From Rasiella rasia (GTDB lineage: Bacteria; Bacteroidota; Bacteroidia; Flavobacteriales; Flavobacteriaceae): DNA of 64,000 bases. The notes beneath the pieces are model-generated. The model did not search any database, was not told the DNA's origin, and worked only from the letters and a program-made list of their open reading frames with translations. Below are positions 42,844 through 51,884 of this stretch, piece after piece. The position numbers and the translations under genes are program-made. The stretch covers positions 3,138,501 through 3,202,500 of the forward strand of contig NZ_CP049057.1 of the NCBI RefSeq assembly GCF_011044175.1, written 5' to 3'. Within the stretch, counting starts at the first letter, position 1. Each line of letters starts with the position of its first letter.

Positions 42844-43923
42844 ATGTTAAGCATCTTTGATCGCTACATATTAAAAAAATACTTGGGCACATTTATCTTG
42901 TTGCTCCTTCTTTTTATACCCATTGGTATCATTGTGCATCTAGCCGAAAAGATTGATAAGATCTTGGCGAACGAAGTGCCTTTTCCAATTGTAGCAAAGT
43001 ATTTTTTAGACTTTACTATTTACTTCGCAGACTTACTATTTCCGTTGTTTTTATTTCTCTCGGTGATTTGGTTTACTTCCAAACTAGCCAACGATACCGA
43101 GGTAGTGGCATTTTTGAGTAGTGGGGTTTCGTACTATCGTTTTTTAAGACCGTACATGATAGGTGCGACTATTGTTTGTTTAGTAGCCTTGGCTTCTGGA
43201 ATGTACTTTGCACCTACGGCAAGTAAAGGGTTTAATGAATTTAAGTATGAGTACTTAAAAAAGGGGAAACAAGACCGAGACCAAACCAATGTCTTTAGGC
43301 AGATTAACGAAAACGATTACATCTACGCAAGTTACTTTAACGTAAAAGAAAAGAGTGGTAATAACTTCACCTTAGAGCATTTTGAAGGCAACAAAATGAC
43401 CTATAAGATTGCTGCAAGCCGAATTGTATACAACAGTGCAGATAGTACCTATACCTTATTTAGATATACAAAGCGTAAAGTAGGCGAACACGACGATATT
43501 ATAGAAAGCAAAGAACGTCTAGATACGGTATTCGACTTTGAGATGGAAGATCTTACGCCTGTAGATTATATTGCGGAAACGTTAAATATCGTGGAGCTTA
43601 ATAAGTTCATTGCCCGTGAGAAGGCTAGAGGGTCTTCATATATTAATAGATATGAAGTGGTACGCTACAAACGATGGAGTTTACCCGTATCTGCATATAT
43701 TCTTACTGTAATTGCTGTTGCGGTATCTTCTGTTAAACGACGTGGCGGTATGGGGGTAAACCTTGCCATTGGTATTGCCATTGGGATGGTGTTTATTTTC
43801 TTCGACAAGATTTTTGGAACCATGGCAGAGCAGAGTGATTTCTCGCCATTTATAGCAACGTGGTTTCCTAATTTTGTATTTGCTATTTTAGCAGTCTATC
43901 TGTTAAGAAATGCGAAACGATAA
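42844..43923 (+). CDS. LptF/LptG family permease
   Basis: A 359-residue protein with three N-terminal membrane segments, a periplasmic beta-jellyroll-like domain (about 125-270) and three C-terminal segments. MLSIFDRYILKKYLGTFILL and AVSSVKRRGGMGVNLAIGIA are typical. LptF and LptG pair in the inner membrane and extract lipopolysaccharide with LptB (at 23410-24150). It starts on the base after the tgt stop codon. Which of the two permeases it is cannot be decided here. Confidence 0.9.
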   Translation: MLSIFDRYILKKYLGTFILLLLLFIPIGIIVHLAEKIDKILANEVPFPIVAKYFLDFTIYFADLLFPLFLFLSVIWFTSKLANDTEVVAFLSSGVSYYRFLRPYMIGATIVCLVALASGMYFAPTASKGFNEFKYEYLKKGKQDRDQTNVFRQINENDYIYASYFNVKEKSGNNFTLEHFEGNKMTYKIAASRIVYNSADSTYTLFRYTKRKVGEHDDIIESKERLDTVFDFEMEDLTPVDYIAETLNIVELNKFIAREKARGSSYINRYEVVRYKRWSLPVSAYILTVIAVAVSSVKRRGGMGVNLAIGIAIGMVFIFFDKIFGTMAEQSDFSPFIATWFPNFVFAILAVYLLRNAKR

Positions 43924-44812
43924 ACTCCTCAATTACATACACCTTCATTTTATAGTTTTTATTTGGGGTTTTACGGCAGTGCTTGGGGCGCTCATTTCTA
44001 TAGATGCTATCCCGCTGGTTTGGTACCGTATGTTAATGGCAACAGCCTTTATCTTTCTTTTCTTAAAATTCAGAAACATAGGGTTAAAATTTCCGAAGAA
44101 AACACTTGCGTTAATCGCGTTTGCTGGATTGCTCATCGCATTGCATTGGTTGGCATTTTTTGGGGCTATAAAAATTGGTAATGTATCGGTAACACTCGCT
44201 ATCATGTCTACCGGGGCATTTTTCACATCGTTTTTAGAACCCTTGTTTTACAGACGAAAAATTATTGCCTATGAAGTAGTTTTCGGGTTGCTTGTAATTG
44301 TTGGGCTGTATATTATTTTTAAAGTAGAAAGCGATTATTTCTACGGAATACTCCTGGCGTTGGCAGCTTCATTTTTAGGATCTTTGTTTTCGGTTATTAA
44401 CGGAAGGTATTTAGTACAGTACAATGCGTCGGCAGTTTCGTTTTACGAGCTCGGTTTTGGTACCTTATGTATTACCATCTATCTTGTCTTTAGCGGAAGT
44501 TTCGATCCAGCATTTTTTCAGCTACAACCAACAGATTGGCTGTACCTAATAATTCTAGCCTCGGTCTGTACAGCTTACGCATTTATCGCTTCCTTACATG
44601 TCATGAAATGGATAAGCCCGTATACCGTAATGCTTACCATAAATATGGAGCCCGTGTATGGTATAATTTTAGCACTACTCATTCTAGGAGATGCAGAAAA
44701 TATGAGTCCGCAATTTTATTATGGAGCGCTGATTATCATAGCAACAGTAGTGGCTAACGGGATTGTTAAAAATAGATTAGACAGAAAAAAGCGTACTTTA
44801 GACAAAACATAG
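43910..44812 (+). CDS. EamA/DMT family transporter
   Basis: A 300-residue protein with ten predicted membrane segments in two EamA repeats (about 5-140 and 150-290). Features include HFIVFIWGFTAVLGAL at the start and SPYTVMLTINMEPVYGIILA in the second half. Drug/metabolite exporters of this family move small metabolites; substrate unknown. It overlaps the permease gene by 14 bases, suggesting co-transcription from the tgt promoter. Confidence 0.88.
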   Translation: MRNDKLLNYIHLHFIVFIWGFTAVLGALISIDAIPLVWYRMLMATAFIFLFLKFRNIGLKFPKKTLALIAFAGLLIALHWLAFFGAIKIGNVSVTLAIMSTGAFFTSFLEPLFYRRKIIAYEVVFGLLVIVGLYIIFKVESDYFYGILLALAASFLGSLFSVINGRYLVQYNASAVSFYELGFGTLCITIYLVFSGSFDPAFFQLQPTDWLYLIILASVCTAYAFIASLHVMKWISPYTVMLTINMEPVYGIILALLILGDAENMSPQFYYGALIIIATVVANGIVKNRLDRKKRTLDKT

Positions 44813-44823
44813 ACACAATATTT

Positions 44824-44831
44824 TATCTTTG
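44824..44831 (+). promoter_or_regulatory. -7 promoter element for accA
   Basis: TATCTTTG, a perfect TAnnTTTG, 36 bases before the ATG. No TTG at the expected upstream position. Confidence 0.4.
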
Positions 44832-44867
44832 TAAACTATAATTTAGTCAAAAAATCCAAAAACTACG

Positions 44868-45821
44868 ATGGAATATCTTGATTTTGAGTTACCTATTAAA
44901 GAGTTGCAGGAGCAGTATGAAAAGGCATGTCAGATTGGTGAAGACAGTGATGTAGATGTGACCAATACCTGCAAACAAATTGAAAAGAAGTTAACAGATA
45001 CCAAAAAGGAAATATATAAAAACCTAACCCCTTGGCAACGTGTGCAATTATCACGTCACCCCAACCGCCCTTACACAATGGATTATATCAATGCCATTTG
45101 TGGGGATTCTTTTTTAGAATTACACGGAGACCGTAATTTTAAAGACGATAAAGCCATGGTTGGTGGTTTGGGTAAAATTGGTGACCAGAGCTATATGTTT
45201 ATTGGTCAGCAAAAAGGGTATAACACCAAAACTCGCCAATACCGAAATTTTGGTATGGCAAATCCAGAAGGTTACCGTAAAGCATTACGCCTTATGCATT
45301 CTGCAGAAAAGTTTAATGTTCCCGTGGTTACATTAATAGATACTCCAGGTGCCTATCCAGGCTTAGAGGCTGAAGAGCGCGGACAAGGAGAGGCTATTGC
45401 TCGCAATATTTTTGAAATGACCAAACTAAAAGTGCCAATTATTGTTGTAATTATTGGTGAAGGAGCCAGTGGTGGAGCATTAGGGATAGGTGTAGGAGAC
45501 AAAGTGCTTATGTTAGAAAACACTTGGTACTCTGTAATTTCTCCAGAAAGCTGCTCGTCTATCTTATGGCGTAGTTGGGAGTTTAAAGAACAGGCTGCAG
45601 AAGCGTTAAAGCTTACCGCTACCGATATGAAACGAATGAAACTTATTGATCAGATTGTAAAAGAACCTCTAGGAGGAGCACATTCAGATCGTGAAAAGAC
45701 ATTCAGAAATGTAGCCACTGCCATCGAGAAGGCATATGGTGAATTTAAGAACTTATCCCCAATAGATTTGGTTGAAAAACGTATGGATAAGTATTCTGAA
45801 ATGGGTGTCTTTAAAGGCTGA
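44868..45821 (+). CDS. accA: acetyl-CoA carboxylase carboxyltransferase subunit alpha
   Basis: A 317-residue crotonase-fold subunit. [15 protein letters not shown] begins the N-terminal helical part, then [59 protein letters not shown] and [15 protein letters not shown] (oxyanion-hole glycines). It transfers CO2 from carboxybiotin to acetyl-CoA with AccD, which is not in this window. Single gene with its own promoter and terminator. Confidence 0.96.
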   Translation: MEYLDFELPIKELQEQYEKACQIGEDSDVDVTNTCKQIEKKLTDTKKEIYKNLTPWQRVQLSRHPNRPYTMDYINAICGDSFLELHGDRNFKDDKAMVGGLGKIGDQSYMFIGQQKGYNTKTRQYRNFGMANPEGYRKALRLMHSAEKFNVPVVTLIDTPGAYPGLEAEERGQGEAIARNIFEMTKLKVPIIVVIIGEGASGGALGIGVGDKVLMLENTWYSVISPESCSSILWRSWEFKEQAAEALKLTATDMKRMKLIDQIVKEPLGGAHSDREKTFRNVATAIEKAYGEFKNLSPIDLVEKRMDKYSEMGVFKG

Positions 45822-45844
45822 TTTCAACCATACCAACACATTAC

Positions 45845-45876
45845 AAAATCTGAAGTGTGAACTTCAGATTTTTTTT
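45845..45876 (+). terminator. rho-independent terminator after accA
   Basis: Stem AAATCTGAAGT / ACTTCAGATTT with a 4-base loop, then a T-run, starting 24 bases after the stop. Confidence 0.9.
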
Positions 45877-45965
45877 AGGCTTATTAACAAGTTATCTGCA
45901 GTTTTCAACAATCTAATGTAGATATTAGGCGTTATAAAGAAGCGCCATTCTCTTAACAATTTCTT

Positions 45966-45973
45966 TACTTTCG
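45966..45973 (+). promoter_or_regulatory. possible -7 element abutting dnaB start
   Basis: TACTTTCG matches seven of eight positions of TAnnTTTG but ends only 4 bases before the ATG. If real, the mRNA would be leaderless. No TTG at the expected distance. Confidence 0.3.
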
Positions 45974-45977
45974 TTCC

Positions 45978-47534
45978 ATGGAAAAAGTGCAACCTCAAAC
46001 CTCATATAAATCACGTTCCGCGCAGGTAATCTCGTTGGAAAAAGGAAAATTACCACCACAAGCAACTGATTTAGAGGAAGTTGTATTAGGAGCCATGATG
46101 ATTGACAAAAAAGGGGTCGATGAGGTGATTGATATTTTATCCTCAGATGTTTTCTACAAACAGCAGCATCAGCATATTTTTGACGCCATTCATATGCTTT
46201 TTGAAAATAGCGAACCAGTAGACTTATTAACCGTTTCTTCTCAACTTAAGAAGAACGCTACGCTAGAGCAAGCAGGAGGTGAATTTTACCTTGTTCAGCT
46301 TACCCAAAAAGTATCTTCTTCGGCGCATATTGAGTTTCATGCACGTATCATATTACAGAAATATATTCAGCGGTCGCTCATTAAAATTTCCAACGAAATT
46401 ATAGAAGAATCGTATGACGAAACCACAGACGTTTTCGATTTATTAGATACGGCAGAAAGTAAGTTATACGAAATTACACAAGGAAACATAAAACGATCTT
46501 CAGAGACTGCCCAGCAATTGGTGATACAGGCAAAGAAGAAAATTCAGGAAATTGCCAACCGCGAAGGCCTTTCAGGAATCCCTTCTGGGTTCGATAAAGT
46601 AGACAAGCTTACCTCGGGCTGGCAGCCTAGTGATTTAATTATCATTGCAGCTCGTCCTGGTATGGGTAAAACCGCCCTAACGCTGTCTATGGCACGTAAT
46701 GTAGCGGTAGAACATAATATACCTGTCGCGTTTTTCTCGCTGGAGATGAGCTCTGTACAGCTTATAACGCGTTTAATCTCTTCGGAAACCGGCTTATCTT
46801 CAGAAAAGTTACGTACCGGAAACCTAGAGAAGCACGAGTGGGAACAGCTTAACGTAAAAGTGAATGCGCTAGAAAAAGCACCGCTGTTTATAGACGATAC
46901 TCCTTCACTTTCTATATTCGATTTACGGGCAAAGGCACGTAGGTTATCGTCTCAACACGGTATAAAACTTATCATGATAGATTACCTTCAGTTAATGACC
47001 GCAGGAGGGAGTCAAAAAGGCGGAAATCGTGAACAAGAGATTTCTACCATTTCGCGAAACCTAAAAGCCTTGGCAAAAGAATTGGCGGTACCTGTAATAG
47101 CCTTATCGCAGTTATCGCGAGCGGTAGAAACCCGTGGGGGAAGCAAACGCCCTTTGTTAAGTGACCTGCGTGAATCTGGAGCGATAGAGCAGGATGCAGA
47201 TATTGTAAGCTTTATTTACCGCCCAGAGTACTACAAAATAGAAGAGTGGGATGACGAAGAGCGTTCTCCAACCGAAGGGCAAGGAGAGTTTATTGTAGCC
47301 AAGCACCGTAATGGTGGGTTAGATGAAATTAGACTGAAATTTATTGGCCATCTAGGACGTTTTGAAAATCTAGAAACTTTTGACTTTACAGGCGAGTTTC
47401 ATAGTAAAATGAACGCTGCTGCCAACGACGATACCTTTAAAACAGACAATTTGCCAAGCGCAGATGAAGCCTTTGGTAGCGCCATGAATAACGACCTCTC
47501 ACCACAGGGTGACGATGACGATGTGCCATTCTAA
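45978..47534 (+). CDS. dnaB: replicative DNA helicase DnaB
   Basis: A 518-residue hexameric helicase. The N-terminal domain (PPQATDLEEVVLGAMMIDKK, about 28-47) is followed by the linker and RecA-like core: Walker A IIAARPGMGKTAL (about 225-237), FFSLEMSS, KLIMIDYLQLM (Walker B), VIALSQLSR and LLSDLRESGAIEQDAD. It loads at the replication fork with DnaC-like or DnaA partners not seen here. The C-terminus is acidic. No intein or insertion is present. Followed by a strong terminator. Confidence 0.96.
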   Translation: MEKVQPQTSYKSRSAQVISLEKGKLPPQATDLEEVVLGAMMIDKKGVDEVIDILSSDVFYKQQHQHIFDAIHMLFENSEPVDLLTVSSQLKKNATLEQAGGEFYLVQLTQKVSSSAHIEFHARIILQKYIQRSLIKISNEIIEESYDETTDVFDLLDTAESKLYEITQGNIKRSSETAQQLVIQAKKKIQEIANREGLSGIPSGFDKVDKLTSGWQPSDLIIIAARPGMGKTALTLSMARNVAVEHNIPVAFFSLEMSSVQLITRLISSETGLSSEKLRTGNLEKHEWEQLNVKVNALEKAPLFIDDTPSLSIFDLRAKARRLSSQHGIKLIMIDYLQLMTAGGSQKGGNREQEISTISRNLKALAKELAVPVIALSQLSRAVETRGGSKRPLLSDLRESGAIEQDADIVSFIYRPEYYKIEEWDDEERSPTEGQGEFIVAKHRNGGLDEIRLKFIGHLGRFENLETFDFTGEFHSKMNAAANDDTFKTDNLPSADEAFGSAMNNDLSPQGDDDDVPF

Positions 47535-47599
47535 CCAATGGCATGTTAAGGCTCTTGGCGCAAGCTTGAGTTAAAACCCAACCACAAAATATGTAAACC

Positions 47600-47626
47600 A
47601 AAGCCGCCAACTGCGGCTTTTTTTTA
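47600..47626 (+). terminator. rho-independent terminator after dnaB
   Basis: Stem AAAGCCGC / GCGGCTTT with 5-base loop, then a T-run. Confidence 0.9.
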
Positions 47627-47898
47627 TATCTTTAAAATTCTAGTATAAATCCCCACATTTTAGAAGGCAACAGCTGTTTGTTGTGTGTAGTATAACCCTA
47701 TCCCAAATAAAACTCCGTTGGGTGGTGTGGTTTGTTGTTGTGAAAAGGGACTTGTAATTATTTCAATGAACTACTTAAAAACCTCACATATTATTGGAAA
47801 TAGTATTACAAATGAACGCAATAGCAAAGTCACCACAAGTCATATGCATAAGCGATAGCCTTAAATTAGAACAACATAACTAATCAAAAATAGAACAT
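47627..47898. other. non-coding gap between dnaB terminator and SDR gene
   Basis: About 270 bases, low in GC, with no protein I can support. A 23-codon frame beginning at 47812 has no recognisable product. No clear consensus promoter was found before the SDR gene. GT-rich runs near 47680-47745 resemble spacer DNA flanking other genes of this region. Confidence 0.5.
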
Positions 47899-48837
47899 AT
47901 GAGAACAGTTGGAATAATTGGTGGTTCAGGCTTTATTGGAAGTCATACCACAAAGAAATTTTTGGAAGAAGGATTTAAGGTGAAAGTATCTGCTACCGAT
48001 ATTTCTAAAACAGAAAAATATAACCATTTAAAAGAATTGCACAATTCAGAAAACCTAGAAATCCTTCCGCTCAACGTTGAAAATAAGAACCAACTAAAAG
48101 ATTTTGTTCAAGGTTGTGATGTTGTTGTTCATGGCGGAACTCCTTTTCAGTTAGATGTGCAAGATCCAAAAACCGAATTATTTGACCCAACTATTAAGGG
48201 AACAGAAAATTTCCTTGAAGTCATTAATGAAACACAAGGAATTGAAAAAGTTGTTTTTATTGCTTCTGTAGCATCGTATAATACAAATTTCCCTATGCTC
48301 CCTAATGGAAAGGGCGCCAATGATACAATTGATGAATCTGACCAGCCATTTATGAGCGAAGATAGCCATCCCTATGCACAGGCAAAATATATTGCCAATC
48401 AAACCGTAGAGAAGTTTATAGAAGAACATCCGAATGCTGCTTTTGAAATAACTAGTGTATCACCTGTTGCGGTAATGGGCAAATCACTTTCACAAAGAGA
48501 AGATTCAACTTCGTCTGGCTTACAGTTTTTATTCAAAAATAAAATAGCACCAAATCCATTTGTACAAATGCTATTTGATACTGATACAGAATTTGCCATA
48601 GTTGATGTAAAAGATGTTGCTGACGGAATTTATAGTTCGGCTACTAAAAAAGGATTAAACGGTAATAACTATTTATTGAGTAGTGAAAGCTGGAAAGTTT
48701 CAGATATTTCCAAAATGTTGAATAACGAAAAGCCTGATGGGAATGCTAAAATTGTTTACAGAAACGATAAGGCTAAGCAAGAATTAGGAATTGAATTCAA
48801 TCCCGCAGAAGTTCCTTTAAAAGAATTCGGAAATTAA
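47899..48837 (+). CDS. NAD(P)-dependent epimerase/dehydratase, extended SDR (dihydroflavonol-reductase-like)
   Basis: A 312-residue Rossmann-fold oxidoreductase. GIIGGSGFIGSHTTKKF is the cofactor motif (residues 5-21), VVFIASVASY holds the catalytic Ser, and HPYAQAKYIANQTVE the Y-x3-K pair (about 160). SVSPVAVMG follows. It is closest in layout to DFR-like reductases acting on small ketones or aldehydes. It stands alone between AT-rich gaps; no pathway partner nearby. Substrate unknown. Confidence 0.85.
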   Translation: MRTVGIIGGSGFIGSHTTKKFLEEGFKVKVSATDISKTEKYNHLKELHNSENLEILPLNVENKNQLKDFVQGCDVVVHGGTPFQLDVQDPKTELFDPTIKGTENFLEVINETQGIEKVVFIASVASYNTNFPMLPNGKGANDTIDESDQPFMSEDSHPYAQAKYIANQTVEKFIEEHPNAAFEITSVSPVAVMGKSLSQREDSTSSGLQFLFKNKIAPNPFVQMLFDTDTEFAIVDVKDVADGIYSSATKKGLNGNNYLLSSESWKVSDISKMLNNEKPDGNAKIVYRNDKAKQELGIEFNPAEVPLKEFGN

Positions 48838-48889
48838 TATCGAACAAAGGCTATATGTAATTACTAGTTCTCGCCAACGTACAAATTCC

Positions 48890-48944
48890 TTGCGGATTTT
48901 CTATGTGGTTTGTATTTGCTAAATTAGGTACTTGAACCACGCAA
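48890..48944. repeat. nested inverted repeat in the spacer before the serine hydrolase gene
   Basis: TTGCG (48890-48894) and GTGGTT (48905-48910) are matched by AACCAC (48935-48940) and CGCAA (48940-48944), with unequal spacing of the outer and inner arms on the two sides. No T-run follows, so it is not a normal terminator. Confidence 0.5.
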
Positions 48945-49002
48945 CTAACCTCACACAAACCTAATACCCAAAGAGCCAATCAACCTACAAAAACACCAAA
49001 CT

Positions 49003-50667
49003 ATGAGATTACAATATATTTTCATTTTTATTCTTGCGTGTTTTTCGTTTGGTGTGTTCGCTCAGGATATGGAGCAATACACCAGTCCCTGGGAAGGAAA
49101 AATTACCAACTCCAACACATTTAGTCTCGCTATTGAAATCGATGGTATTCTATCAGGAAATCCCATGGTTACTATTGCTAATGACAGCGTAATCCTGAAA
49201 AAGCAATTTGAAAAAGCTGAAAACAAATCAATTCGCTTCAACGTTGGAGAAAATTTGTCTTTTGAAGGCAGCTTTTCAAAAGAAAACAATCAAATCAACG
49301 GTTTTATAAAGTCGGGAATACTGCTGTACCACGTAAAACTAAATAAAATAAAAGCTGATTCATTTAGGGGCGTTTGGAACATTTTAATGGTTGACGAATT
49401 AAAATCTCAACGTTTTTATTTGAGTGTAGAGAATGGTTCTGGCAATGAATTTCAAGCATATCCATTTTTTGGGGATAATCGTTTTACAGGGACATGGTGC
49501 AGGAACTTTCAGAAAAAAAATGACACCATTTATTTTTCAGATGGCAAAACGGGACTAAACTTCAAGGGGAAACTGCTAAATGAAAAAATAAAATTATCAA
49601 TTTATTTAGATGAGTACATAATCACAGAGATCGTATTGTATAAGTCAGTAACCGATTGGTTTATAGGTGATTTCAAAACAAATAAAAATCAGAAAACCTA
49701 TCAAATCCTACGTTTAGATACGATGGAAAAATTAATTGCTACCGACTCGCTTCCTAACACACACTCCGTTTTGGTTTTAAAACAAGGGAAAACAATCTAT
49801 GAAAATTACTTTGGAGGTTATACTAATAGCATCCCTCACGATACGCGTTCGGTGTCTAAAAGTGTCTCTTCTGCAATGGTTGGTATTGCAAAAGATAAGG
49901 GGTTGTTTGCTAATGTAAACCAATCTGTTTTCGATTTTTTGCCAAGAGAATATCAGGTATATAGGGATACGTTGAAAAGCAACATAGACATTAAAAGCCT
50001 ATTAACAATGAGTTCTGGTTTAGATGCAATAGATTTTGGGGTAGAAGGAGTGTCTAAAGGCTCTGAAGGAAATTATCAAAACTCGCCAGACTGGACAAAG
50101 ACTATCATGAGCGCGCCCATGCTTTATAAACCCAATACCGTTGCCAACTACGGTTCTGCTAATCCGCATCTGCTAGGAATTGCCATAGATTCTATAGTTT
50201 CAGAACCTTTAGCCATGTTTATGGACACTAACTTATTCTCGAAATTGGGAATTTCAAATTACATCATTCAAACAGACAATGTAGGTAACCCTTACTTTGG
50301 TGGTGGGATGTATTTAACACCAAGAGATATGGGTAAGTTTGGGCAGTTGTATCTCCAACAAGGAAGGTGGGAAGGTGAGCAAATTGTAAGCGAAGATTGG
50401 GTAGAAGACTCTTTTAAAAACTATAGAAATTTAGAAAATACTATTGACAAAAATGGCTACGGATATTTATGGTGGCATAAGGACTATCTAGTTAATGATA
50501 GGATTGTAAAATCTATAGAAGCAAGGGGCACTGGTGGACAATATATTTTTGTAATTCCAGCATTGGAGGTAGTTGTTGTAATAACATCTGGAAATTATAG
50601 AAATGGAAAGTTCCAACAACCTGAGTTTATAGTAGAAAATTTTATTTTACCGAGCGTTTTAAACTGA
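49003..50667 (+). CDS. exported serine hydrolase, beta-lactamase class C-like
   Basis: A 554-residue protein with a signal peptide (cleavage near FGVFAQ, residue 21). An N-terminal beta-rich region (about 22-235) is followed by a beta-lactamase-related domain: TRSVSKSVSSAMVGIA with catalytic S-x2-K (Ser283, Lys286), YGSANPHLLG (Tyr region near 383), and a late GTGGQYIFVIP resembling the K[TS]G box. Such enzymes are usually esterases, peptidases or penicillin-binding-like hydrolases rather than true beta-lactamases. Isolated gene; substrate unknown. Confidence 0.85.
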   Translation: MRLQYIFIFILACFSFGVFAQDMEQYTSPWEGKITNSNTFSLAIEIDGILSGNPMVTIANDSVILKKQFEKAENKSIRFNVGENLSFEGSFSKENNQINGFIKSGILLYHVKLNKIKADSFRGVWNILMVDELKSQRFYLSVENGSGNEFQAYPFFGDNRFTGTWCRNFQKKNDTIYFSDGKTGLNFKGKLLNEKIKLSIYLDEYIITEIVLYKSVTDWFIGDFKTNKNQKTYQILRLDTMEKLIATDSLPNTHSVLVLKQGKTIYENYFGGYTNSIPHDTRSVSKSVSSAMVGIAKDKGLFANVNQSVFDFLPREYQVYRDTLKSNIDIKSLLTMSSGLDAIDFGVEGVSKGSEGNYQNSPDWTKTIMSAPMLYKPNTVANYGSANPHLLGIAIDSIVSEPLAMFMDTNLFSKLGISNYIIQTDNVGNPYFGGGMYLTPRDMGKFGQLYLQQGRWEGEQIVSEDWVEDSFKNYRNLENTIDKNGYGYLWWHKDYLVNDRIVKSIEARGTGGQYIFVIPALEVVVVITSGNYRNGKFQQPEFIVENFILPSVLN

Positions 50668-50864
50668 AAAACCACTTCACACATTATGTAGCGCCAATAG
50701 AAAAGATATTAGTACTATATTGTAGAAGGCCATTTTATAAAACAATAGCACCTATGCCTGAAAAATAACAAACGGCCATAACTATTGAAATAACTACATA
50801 AAGTTTTACCATTGGCTCAAATAGCATTAACTAAAACCAGTGTAACAACAATAAACTCGAACAG

Positions 50865-51374
50865 ATGACACTAATCATACAACACTCACGCTACATTATT
50901 ACGATGTTAATTCTAGCCACGTTCCTAACATCATGCGTAGAACAAACCGAGGAGAAAAAAATGGTGGTAGCTAACACTTCTAACACAACAGCGTTTTTAA
51001 ATGTCATGCAAAAACATCTTGATGCTGTTTCAAATCGTGACCTAGAAACATTAAAAAGTACTATGGCGCCCAATGGAAAAATGCAATTAATTTTGCCACA
51101 GTCTGAAATTTTTGAAGGTGTAGATAGCTTTATGGACTACCACAGAGCTTGGTTTAAAGATAGCCTTTGGACTTTTGAGACACGAATTTTAAATACCGAA
51201 GTAGACCAGAATTTAGGTATGGCAATCACCGAAGTAGTCTACCGAGAACCCGAAAGAAATGGGGAGCCTTACTTTAATAGAATGATTGTAAGCTATACAC
51301 TAGAAAAAATAGATGACCACTGGTATATTATAAAAGACCACGCAAGCTCTGTAGAGAAGTCTACCGATAAATAG
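50865..51374 (+). CDS. NTF2/SnoaL-like lipoprotein
   Basis: A 169-residue protein with a lipobox LTSCVEQ (about residue 25) and an NTF2-fold domain: FLNVMQKHLDAVSNRDLETL, DYHRAWFKDSLWTFETRI and a final WYIIKDHASS strand. The pattern matches DUF4440/SnoaL-like proteins, which bind small molecules or act as enzymes. Followed after 16 bases by a DUF3703 gene. Confidence 0.75.
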   Translation: MTLIIQHSRYIITMLILATFLTSCVEQTEEKKMVVANTSNTTAFLNVMQKHLDAVSNRDLETLKSTMAPNGKMQLILPQSEIFEGVDSFMDYHRAWFKDSLWTFETRILNTEVDQNLGMAITEVVYREPERNGEPYFNRMIVSYTLEKIDDHWYIIKDHASSVEKSTDK

Positions 51375-51390
51375 AACGAATACACAACTT

Positions 51391-51768
51391 ATGAAGCTAT
51401 ACACCACCATCCCAACACAACTAAAGCCTTATTACGCTGCAGAGCTCTCAGCCTACCAAGTTGAATATACACAAGGTAACCTAGAATTGGCATGGTATTA
51501 TTTAGAGCGAGCACATATCATCGGACAAAAATATCCGTTCGCGCATACCTATGTACACTGGAAAATGTTACAGTTCGGATTTAAAATTAAAAGTGCTAAG
51601 GAGATTATAGGGCAAATTCCTAGGCTTGTTTTTGGAGGTGTGAAATCGTTTGTGGGCAAAATTCCTGTGGGCAATCCTGGTGGGGCAAACGTACCACCAT
51701 TAAAACCATTTCCTATACCCCAAGAAATTCAGAATATTTTTACCAAAGCAAAGGTTTCAGCAAGCTAA
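51391..51768 (+). CDS. DUF3703 domain protein
   Basis: A 125-residue helical protein. LAWYYLERAHIIGQKYPFAH, THVHWKM-like AHTYVHWKMLQFG, and IPVGNPGGANVPPLKPFPIP follow the DUF3703 pattern; its several conserved His residues could bind metal. The function of DUF3703 is not established. It probably shares a transcript with the NTF2-like gene upstream. The residues and length fit the family well. Confidence 0.8.
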   Translation: MKLYTTIPTQLKPYYAAELSAYQVEYTQGNLELAWYYLERAHIIGQKYPFAHTYVHWKMLQFGFKIKSAKEIIGQIPRLVFGGVKSFVGKIPVGNPGGANVPPLKPFPIPQEIQNIFTKAKVSAS

Positions 51769-51884
51769 TCTTTCAGCCAGAGAAACGTGAATACATTGCT
51801 TAGATTTTTTACAGCACAAGATTCTTTCGAAAATCGTTAATTTTTTCTACATTGGTCGCAACAACCAGCCAATCAGTACGTAAC

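Noticed and set aside
47812..47883. 23-codon frame starting ATG before the SDR gene
   Set aside because: Too short, no recognisable product, no promoter or conservation evidence.
49003..50667. Serine hydrolase as an antibiotic-resistance beta-lactamase
   Set aside because: It has the S-x2-K motif, but the large N-terminal domain and overall pattern match general serine hydrolases; resistance cannot be claimed.
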